Assembly (NCBI RefSeq): GCF_000960975.1
Contig: NZ_CP010803.1
Span: 62,001-126,000, forward strand
Length of the DNA: 64,000 bases
Reading direction: 5' to 3'
Source of the DNA: Martelella endophytica
GTDB taxonomy: Bacteria; Pseudomonadota; Alphaproteobacteria; Rhizobiales; Rhizobiaceae
Position numbers and translations under genes: made by a program. This document shows positions 58,801 to 64,000 of this stretch, piece after piece. Positions within the stretch are counted from its first letter, which is position 1; the number at the start of each line of letters is the position of its first letter. Under the pieces are notes generated by a model, which saw only the letters and a list, made by a program, of their open reading frames with translations, did not search any database and was not told the origin of the DNA.

Positions 58801-60702
58801 GCGCTCCAGCGCCTCGATGTCGATACGGCCAAGCTTCTCGTCGATGCGGGCAACGGCCTCTTCCAGCGCGCGCGGCTCGAACGTCGACCTGCCGTTTTCG
58901 ACGGCTGCGGCAAGCTTTGCGAACTGAGACCGGATTTCCCGCTGCGTTTCACCGTCGAGCCCCGCAGGGGCCTGAAGGCGTGCGGCAATCCGGCGTTCCA
59001 GCGCCTCGATGTCGATACGGCCAAGCTTCTCGTCGATACGGGCGACGGCCTCTTCCAGCGCGCGCGGCTCGAACGTCGACCTGCCGTTTTCGACGGCGGC
59101 GGCAAGCTTCTCGAACTGGCCGCGGATTTCCTGTTGGGTCGCGTCATCGAGCGCGGCAGGCCCCTTGGCCTGCAGCCGTGCGGCGAAGCGGCGCTCCAGT
59201 CCATCGATATCGATGCGGGCGATCCGGTCGTTGATGCGCGACACGGCATCCTCAAGCGCCTGCGGCGCGATGCCGTCCTTGCCATTTTCGATGAGGCCGG
59301 CGAGCTTTTCGAACTGCTCGCGGATTTCGCGGCGACTTCCGGCGTCGAGTTCGTTCGCCCCCTGAGCGTCGAGCCGTGCCGCGATGCGGCGTTCCAACCC
59401 GGCAATGTCGATGCGACCGATGCGGTCGGACAGCCGGGTCACGGCATCTTCGAGTGCGCGGGGCTCTATGCCCGGCTTGCCGTTTTCGACGAGTTGGGTG
59501 AGCCTGTCGAAGCGCTCGCGGATTTCCAGCTGGGCCTTCTCGTCGAAACCGGGAGCCGCAAAGCTGTCGAGCTTGCCGGCAAGTCGACGCTCGGCGCCGG
59601 CAACGTCAACCTGGCCGATCTTCTCGGCAAGTCCGGCCACGGCCTCGCCAAGGGCTTCGCGGTCGATACCGGGGCGGAGGTTTTCGATGGCACCGGCGAG
59701 CTTGTCGAGGCGGGCTTCGAGCCGGATATGGCCGTCATCCTCACCGTATTTCTCGATGCGGCGCGCAAGCGTTTCCAGGTTTTCGAGGAGAACGGCCTGC
59801 TTGTTGCCCTGGTCGCGCATCTGCCAGTCAATGGCGGCAAGCGCATTGCCGAGTTCGCCGAGCCGCGTCTCCATCCGCTCGACCGCAGGATCGCGCACCG
59901 CTTCGTTCTGGCGGCGGCCAATGCGTTCGAGATTGCGGTCGATATCGCCGATGCGTCGCTCGATGGCCGTGACCTGGCCATCAAGCCTCTTGGAGGAGGC
60001 CGGAAGCCGCGTGCATAGCGTCTCCATCGCCTGCGCCAGCGTCGAAAGACGCTCTTCGATTTCCTCCAGATGTTCGCGACTGTCGCCGGCAGCAAGGCCG
60101 CGCTTGATGTCGTCGAGCCCCTTGGCGAGGCTTGCGAGATCACCATCGAGACGGGCGGGATCGAGGCCTTCGAGCTGGCGTTCGATACCATCGAACCGGC
60201 CCTCCAGCCGCTCGATGCTCTTGGCGTCGGCAAGGCCGCGCAGCATGGTCTGCAGGTTCGAGAACTCCGCCATAAGGCGACTGTCATCATCGGCCGCGGC
60301 ATTGGCGACCAGCCAATCTATACCCTCGGAGATGCGCAGCAGTTCGCCGCGCGTCTCGGCATCGACCTCACGCGTATCGGTCTGCCGATCGATATGGGAC
60401 AGCATGTCGTGAAGGCTGGCGAGCTCGTCGCGCAGGCTTGCGGTAAAATCCTCGCGCAGGCTGGAGCGCAGGTCGCGCAGCGTGCGGCTGATGTCGCGCA
60501 GTTCGGCATCCATGCGGGCCGAGCCGGCAGCCTGCGGAGCCGCGGCGCGTTCCGCTCCCGGAAGCGGCGGAAGACGGCGGCTCGGAGCGCGTGCCTCCAT
60601 CAGGTCGCCGAGACGTGATTCCAGTCCCTCGATCGTGCGGTTGAGCGCGTCGAGAGAGGGGCGCCCTCCCGTTTCGTCCTGCATCCTGCGCGCTTCAGCC
60701 AT
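55843..60702 (-). CDS. podJ: PodJ-like polar localisation protein with Sel1 repeats and peptidoglycan-binding domain
   Basis: 1,619 residues. The cytoplasmic part (1-1100) is almost all coiled coil and contains about seven 64-residue repeats (consensus EPRALEEAVARIDEKLGRID, then EALERRIAARLQ). A single membrane helix (about 1103-1122, VYLAAGAILLAIMAYPML) is followed by a proline/alanine-rich periplasmic stretch, Sel1-like repeats (AAALYEIGLRYDQG and similar) and a C-terminal peptidoglycan-binding domain (GYDAGPADGVLGARTDAAIR). This is the architecture of PodJ, which organises the new pole in Caulobacter and rhizobia. It is longer than the roughly 1,250 residues usual in relatives because of the repeat expansion. 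Confidence 0.88.
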   Translation of the reverse strand: MAEARRMQDETGGRPSLDALNRTIEGLESRLGDLMEARAPSRRLPPLPGAERAAAPQAAGSARMDAELRDISRTLRDLRSSLREDFTASLRDELASLHDMLSHIDRQTDTREVDAETRGELLRISEGIDWLVANAAADDDSRLMAEFSNLQTMLRGLADAKSIERLEGRFDGIERQLEGLDPARLDGDLASLAKGLDDIKRGLAAGDSREHLEEIEERLSTLAQAMETLCTRLPASSKRLDGQVTAIERRIGDIDRNLERIGRRQNEAVRDPAVERMETRLGELGNALAAIDWQMRDQGNKQAVLLENLETLARRIEKYGEDDGHIRLEARLDKLAGAIENLRPGIDREALGEAVAGLAEKIGQVDVAGAERRLAGKLDSFAAPGFDEKAQLEIRERFDRLTQLVENGKPGIEPRALEDAVTRLSDRIGRIDIAGLERRIAARLDAQGANELDAGSRREIREQFEKLAGLIENGKDGIAPQALEDAVSRINDRIARIDIDGLERRFAARLQAKGPAALDDATQQEIRGQFEKLAAAVENGRSTFEPRALEEAVARIDEKLGRIDIEALERRIAARLQAPAGLDGETQREIRSQFAKLAAAVENGRSTFEPRALEEAVARIDEKLGRIDIEALERRIAARLQAPAGLDGETQREIRSQFAKLAAAVENGKSTFEPRALEEAVARIDEKLGRIDIEALERRIAARLQDIGPAGLDNETRRELRAQFDRLASLVENGKGGLDPRMLEEAVARIDDRISRIDLAAAERRLASKIDAMPVPSLDRALRHQIEALDPKAVEEKLVRRIDSLDLSGMEERLGRRLEALEQNGTEARLSAQLAALAAQLDETRRDDSGQSLKKLERQIAELTTLASRPAPKLPFSELEERLSARIEAMSASNDDYVIEAAQHAAEEVLKTFSESRRDETDAHVRTITALAADMKALYEASRAEGDRTGLDTTLKSIANRLDTLQVPTKARDAEVENIPAKKPEPVAAVAPAEAPEKPDRAEADDVMAILSRVRASQAGAPAAPSPTRDLPYAPERKREPAKPAGVKNKVLNAPPPQGDLIAAARRAAQSAIANAEDMTPSISAEPRADRTGDEPPRKDVSRRPVYLAAGAILLAIMAYPMLKGTASDSPPAFDPIRPTAAPQHLIAMPQEQKPAPVAAQPKPVVAASPSLRDPQPREVAASFSQAVAPAADAFRMVETDNQIVTGSISLDRPEKVETTRAAPQSPVAGKPAPVAAAPAPVALAVKQAAVTDAPKAPAATPPVAESAAAPDSPVRTAATTVSTEDVLAMLSEPVGQSPVGDSEEPETVLRKSDETVLPKEFADTAKPPKPLDIPLPEKLEPQALATAARAGNAAALYEIGLRYDQGLGLPKDEAKAAIWMAEASDRGLVPATFQLGSAYEKGLGVTKDPKRAIALYRAAAEAGNVSAMHNLAVMLASGTGGEKPDFDAAARWFEKASDYGVGDSQFNLAILYARGTGVEHDLTQSYKWFAIAAQNGDAEAAKRRDEVADALAPEALLAGKKAVADWHAKTPKASANIVETPPEWTAADVAAASVDKEAVVRDIQSILNKNGYDAGPADGVLGARTDAAIRAFQKANGFAANGEITPELVKALLARNNA
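58340..59680 (-). repeat. 192-bp tandem repeats inside podJ
   Basis: About seven units in tandem. The two central ones are almost identical at DNA level: the string CCTGAAGGCGTGCGGCAATC occurs at 58779 and 58971, exactly 192 bp apart. Outer units are more diverged. Each encodes one 64-residue coiled-coil block. Near identity implies recent duplication or gene conversion. Confidence 0.85.
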
Positions 60703-60860
60703 CCGCTTGCCTCACCGATAGGGTTTTGCGGTCGCTGGCAGCATCTGCGAGAAGCAGGCGCGCAGGACCGCAGTCATGCGCAAGAGCATTGTCCGATTAT
60801 GGTAAATAAGTTGTTAACCGGATGACAAAGTCCGGCCACAATCCGGCCGCGAGCGACGCT

Positions 60861-61604
60861 TCAGCCGTTCTTCGCCGTCATCAGCGTTGCGCCGAGAATG
60901 GGGCCCGGATTGCCCCTGGCATCCGTCGATTGCAGCAGGATGGCGCAGCCATCGCTTTTCTTCGGCTCCAGCACACGGGCGGGCAGCGCAATGCTTTTTG
61001 CTTCGCCATGCCACATGCCGACCGTCTGCACATCGGTGACGATGTTGCGGTAGTCGATGGTCTTGCCCTTGTTCTCGCCGTCCTTGATCTCGACCTGCTG
61101 GCGGGAATTGAAATAGACCACAAGCACATCGGCCTTGCCGCTGCCGGCGCCGATATTGATCTGAACCTCGTCGCCCTCCATGCCGATGTCGATGGGCACG
61201 CTAAGACCGTCGCCCTTGGCTTTCATGGCTTCGAGCGACTGGTGCAGCTTCGTCGAACTGGTACCGACCATCTCGCTGCGACCGTTCAGCACCGCCTGCG
61301 GCGTGTAGACGCCGGATCGGCCCATCGCGGCCCCGTAATCGTACTGGCGTTTGGTATTCTCCGGGCTCGACATCTGATCGGTCCAGCCGAGATAGTTCCA
61401 GTAGTCGACATGATAGGCGAGCACGATGACATCACCCTCATCGACAAGTGTCGCGGCCGCCTTGTCGGCCGGCGGGCAGGACGAGCACCCCTGCGATGTG
61501 AACAGCTCGATGACGCCGAGCGGGTTCTTCAACGCGCCGGCCTGAGCGCTACCAAGCGCAAGGCCCGCCAAAAGCGCGCCCAGTATCATCGTCTGCTTCA
61601 GCAC
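60861..61604 (-). CDS. DUF1223 secreted thioredoxin-like protein
   Basis: 247 residues from the GTG at 61604 (AAGGTTCAGG upstream); ATG 61589 is possible. Signal peptide of 22 residues ends GSAQA. The mature part begins VIELFTSQGCSSCPPAD, a thioredoxin-like CxxC, and continues with AYHVDYWNYLGWTD and VYTPQAVLNG. Periplasmic; function of DUF1223 unknown, probably redox. It is flanked by podJ and exoD in the same orientation. Confidence 0.9.
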   Translation of the reverse strand: MLKQTMILGALLAGLALGSAQAGALKNPLGVIELFTSQGCSSCPPADKAAATLVDEGDVIVLAYHVDYWNYLGWTDQMSSPENTKRQYDYGAAMGRSGVYTPQAVLNGRSEMVGTSSTKLHQSLEAMKAKGDGLSVPIDIGMEGDEVQINIGAGSGKADVLVVYFNSRQQVEIKDGENKGKTIDYRNIVTDVQTVGMWHGEAKSIALPARVLEPKKSDGCAILLQSTDARGNPGPILGATLMTAKNG

Positions 61605-61769
61605 TGCCTGAACCTTTATCTGCGAGCCGGAAAAGGCCCGTCTGGAAACCAGCGCAATCTAGCGCCATCCGGCTTCAATCGAAAGTCACGATGGGGTGAA
61701 AATCCGCGGCGAAAAGCGTGATGCCGCTTATGCGGGCCGGGACGGTCGGGCCCTTCTGGCGGGCGGCCT

Positions 61770-62369
61770 TCAAAACAGCACGGTCTGCCCGAACCATAGC
61801 CCCCCAGCGATCGGAAAGAGCGCCAGCAGCGCGAAGATGCCATCGCGGGTCAGCATCGAGTAGGCCATCAATACCACGGCAGCGCCGAGAAAGGCGGAGG
61901 CGAAAGGCACGATCTCGAACAGCGGCATGCCCGCCCCCGCAAGCACGCAGGCAAGCGGCAGAAGCCGGACAAGCGGCGGACGGAAGAGGAAAGTCAGTCG
62001 CTGGCGGGAATAGCGATCAACAAAACGCGTGACGGGCAGGATCTTCTTCATCGCGCTCTCCGCCTTGTCGCTGCCAATGCTGCGATTGCGGATGAATCCG
62101 GGCAGCCAGATATTGTCACGCCCAAGCACCCTCTGCGCGGCAATCAGTACGATCATGATGCCGAAGAGCGATGACAATCCGGGCACGCCGCCGAGCGGCG
62201 AGACCACCAGCAGTGCGGGCAGGATCAGCAATGGCACGAATGATGTCGCGCCGAAGGTCTTCATCATGTCATTGACCGAGACCTCCTGTCCATCGGCCGA
62301 TTTCAGCGCCTCGCGGGTGATGCCTGTCAGTGAATGTTCATCGTTCTTGTCGCCTTGAGCCAAATCCAT
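61770..62369 (-). CDS. exoD: ExoD-family membrane protein
   Basis: 199 residues from ATG 62369 (MDLAQGDKNDEHSL); longer starts to 62510 are possible but overlap the oxidoreductase gene. A short helical N-terminus is followed by FVPLLILPALLVVSPLGGVPG and three to four more helices (VLAGAGMPLFEIVPF). ExoD affects exopolysaccharide output and alkali tolerance in Sinorhizobium. The mechanism is not known. Confidence 0.88.
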   Translation of the reverse strand: MDLAQGDKNDEHSLTGITREALKSADGQEVSVNDMMKTFGATSFVPLLILPALLVVSPLGGVPGLSSLFGIMIVLIAAQRVLGRDNIWLPGFIRNRSIGSDKAESAMKKILPVTRFVDRYSRQRLTFLFRPPLVRLLPLACVLAGAGMPLFEIVPFASAFLGAAVVLMAYSMLTRDGIFALLALFPIAGGLWFGQTVLF

Positions 62370-62485
62370 TCCTTTGCTTGCGGTGCCTGATGCGGTCGAA
62401 ACCGGCGGAATGACTGTAACCCTAACGTGTCCCTTTGAAAGGGTCGTGACGGATCTTCCAGGAATCATACACGTTGCGGCACGCT

Positions 62486-63574
62486 TCAGAGAGTCGCAGG
62501 CCTGCTCCACGGCTGGCTTGTCGTGGTGACGGGCTTCCCCGTCGCCGCCGCGGCATCCATCGCCTCAGCCAGATAACAATCCTGTGCGGCCTCGGCGAAG
62601 CTGTAGGACGAGCGGCCCTCCTCGACATAGCGCCGCATGTTGGCAAGGCAGGTCGCGACCGCGATCTCGTCGTCGGTCATCGACGGGCCGGGGAATGGGT
62701 TTTCGTAAACCCACCGCCCGCCGGCCATGATGCCCGCATGATGATAGCCCTCGAAATTAACGAAATGGCCCTTGTCCATGCGCCTGAGCTCGACGGACAT
62801 CGGCGTCTTCTCGTCGATCAGGTAATCGGCGCGCTCCGGCGTCACCTCGCCGCGTTCGCCGCGCACGGTGATGCGGGCCGCGCGGATGCGGCTCCTGTGC
62901 TGGCCATCGGCGAAATCATAAAGCCCGACCTTGTCACCGAAATCGAAGGTGGCAACGGTCTGGGCCGCCGGGATCACTTCGTAGCGTTCGGGCCCGCCAT
63001 AGCGTCCCGGTCCCTTCACCACCGGCAGCGAGAAAGCGTTCGCCGTCACCGTGGCATTCTCGAAGCCGATGCCGAGCAGTTTCCGCATGACGCTGACGCC
63101 GTGATAGGTCTGCATGATCGAAACATGCGCATAGCGCGGAGTGCCGATCAGCCCGTCATCAATGAGCGTCCGCATGGCAGAGAGCGTCGGATGCAGGAAA
63201 TATTGCTCGGCGACCTCGATCCGCGCACCGGCTTCGACCAGCCTTTGAAGCTGCAACAGTCCATCAAGATCGGCCGCCGCCGGCGTTTCGGCCAGCACCG
63301 GCATCGCATGCGCCGCAAGCTCCGAAATGCGTGCGACGATCTCTTCCTTGCGCACGGAAACGACCACGAATTCCGGACGGGTCGCGGCCAGCAGTTCATC
63401 GACCGCGGCGAAGACCGGCACATTCCATCGCTCCGCAAGCGCCGCCCGCCCGTCGGCATCGCGACCGCTGACGATGCCGGCCACGGCGAAATGCTCAGGA
63501 AGATAAACCGCTGCCCGCAGAAAAAATTCGGCCCGCCAGCCGGAGCCAATGACGGCAAAAGGTATGGGCGACAT
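62486..63574 (-). CDS. Gfo/Idh/MocA-family oxidoreductase
   Basis: 362 residues with GGGAGGAAACC before the ATG. N-terminal Rossmann domain: FAVIGSGWRAEFFLRAA (NAD(P) binding), VVVSVRKEEI, and AETPAA in place of the common EKP motif. The C-terminal alpha/beta domain carries EQYFLHPTLSAM. The family oxidises or reduces sugars and inositols. The missing EKP lysine (ETP here) makes dehydrogenase activity less certain. No sugar operon is adjacent, so the substrate is open. Confidence 0.88.
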   Translation of the reverse strand: MSPIPFAVIGSGWRAEFFLRAAVYLPEHFAVAGIVSGRDADGRAALAERWNVPVFAAVDELLAATRPEFVVVSVRKEEIVARISELAAHAMPVLAETPAAADLDGLLQLQRLVEAGARIEVAEQYFLHPTLSAMRTLIDDGLIGTPRYAHVSIMQTYHGVSVMRKLLGIGFENATVTANAFSLPVVKGPGRYGGPERYEVIPAAQTVATFDFGDKVGLYDFADGQHRSRIRAARITVRGERGEVTPERADYLIDEKTPMSVELRRMDKGHFVNFEGYHHAGIMAGGRWVYENPFPGPSMTDDEIAVATCLANMRRYVEEGRSSYSFAEAAQDCYLAEAMDAAAATGKPVTTTSQPWSRPATL

Positions 63575-63664
63575 GCTGGTTTCCTCCCGATGCTATGCAC
63601 GTGAAGACATGGCCTAGACGCTATTCGACCAAGGGACAAGCCGCCTTGCGCAACACAGCAACCA

Positions 63665-63799
63665 ATCTCCCCCTTGAGGGGGAGATGTCGCGAGAGCGAC
63701 AGAGAGGGGTTTGGGGCATAAGCCGCACTCTCCGTGCTCTCGGAAAGGGTTCACCCCTCTCTGCCCCTGTCGGGGCATCTCTCCCTCAGGGGGAGAGAT
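63665..63799. repeat. Large imperfect inverted repeat in the oxidoreductase-acnA gap
   Basis: The left arm (ATCTCCCCCTTGAGGGGGAG, then a GCGACAGAGAGGGGT end) and right arm (ACCCCTCTCTGCCCCTGTCG, then ATCTCTCCCTCAGGGGGAGAGAT) are near-complementary over about 46 bp, each arm with its own hairpin. It is of the same general kind as 28821 and 31542 but a different sequence family. The gap 63575-63930 holds nothing else except the acnA terminator. Confidence 0.8.
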
Positions 63800-63870
63800 C
63801 AGCTTCTAGGAGGCCTCGGGATACTTCTATGCCTGCCTGAGCCCGGTTCAATACCAAGCTCAACAAACAC

Positions 63871-63900
63871 AAAAGCCGGGCAGCTTTGGCTGCCCGGCTT
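63871..63900 (-). terminator. Terminator of acnA
   Basis: AAGCCGGGCAGC, a 4-nt loop, then GCTGCCCGGCTT: a perfect 12-bp stem. On the minus strand it is followed by TTGTGTTTG. It lies 30 bp after the acnA stop. Confidence 0.88.
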
Positions 63901-63930
63901 CAAATCTCACATCAGTGACGAACGAACCTC

Positions 63931-64000
63931 TTAGTCGGTCAGGTCGCGCAGAACGGTCTGCAGGATGCCGCCATTGTTGACGTAGGTGAGCTCGTCGAGC
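63931..64000 (-). CDS. acnA: Aconitate hydratase, C-terminal end (partial)
   Basis: Only the last 22 complete codons are in the window: LDELTYVNNGGILQTVLRDL, then TD and stop. This is the characteristic end of AcnA-type aconitase, the TCA-cycle enzyme interconverting citrate and isocitrate. The gene continues beyond position 64000. Confidence 0.85.
   Translation of the reverse strand, partial: LDELTYVNNGGILQTVLRDLTD

Noticed and set aside
57268..60018. 916-codon plus-strand open frame over podJ
   Set aside because: Antisense to the coiled-coil repeats; its internal periodicity simply mirrors the 192-bp repeats.

Overview
The window looks like chromosome of a Hyphomicrobiales (Rhizobiales) bacterium, probably Rhizobiaceae or a close relative. 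The evidence is the high G+C content, the core order rplU-rpmA-GNAT-GNAT-obg-proB-proA-nadD-rsfS-rlmH-envC-ctpA, a PodJ-like polar protein, an ExoD protein, a rhizobial-style urease operon with small unrelated genes between its subunits, and families of palindromic intergenic repeats. No species can be named from the sequence alone.

Layout. (1) 1-9.8 kb: an accessory-looking block. It holds a LysR regulator with a divergent unrecognised gene, then a glycan locus with a GH115-type alpha-glucuronidase without a signal peptide, a FadR-type GntR regulator, TGGTAAGACCA operator boxes and a complete CUT1 sugar ABC importer (binding protein, two permeases, ATPase). (2) 9.8-10.8 kb: a decayed IS5-family element beside tRNA-Ser(CGA). 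(3) 11-25 kb: core genes for ribosomal proteins L21 and L27, two GNAT acetyltransferases, Obg, proline synthesis (ProB, ProA), NadD, RsfS, RlmH, an EnvC-like factor and CtpA. This run is interrupted at 13.2-15.2 kb by a small A+T-richer island. The island encodes a phage MuF-like/toxin-like protein that is frameshifted at a run of seven A, followed by three tandem small membrane-anchored proteins that look like an immunity-gene array.

(4) 25-36 kb: histidine utilisation (hutC, hutU, hutG, hutH, hutI and divergent hutF, the five-step route via formylglutamate). A NitT/TauT-type ABC importer shares a putative HutC operator with the catabolic genes. (5) 36-46 kb: urease genes (ureD, ureA, ureB, ureC, with DUF1272 and GFA-family genes interleaved) next to a urea ABC importer (urtA-E); ureE, ureF and ureG are absent from the window. 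(6) 46-50 kb: a large autotransporter whose passenger is an endonuclease/exonuclease/phosphatase fold enzyme.

(7) 50-55.8 kb: an Lhr-like helicase with a PdeM-type phosphoesterase (members of the ligase-associated DNA-repair set, here without ligase or exonuclease), an APH-family kinase, and a TSUP transporter with its TIGR02186 partner. (8) 55.8-64 kb: a 1,619-residue PodJ-like protein with near-identical 64-residue tandem repeats, a DUF1223 protein, ExoD, a Gfo/Idh/MocA oxidoreductase and the 3' end of acnA.

The hut and urease/urea-uptake blocks together form a nitrogen-scavenging region. The best candidate for an undescribed system is the MuF-like toxin with its tandem membrane-anchored partners at 13.2-15.2 kb. 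The autotransporter nuclease is second.
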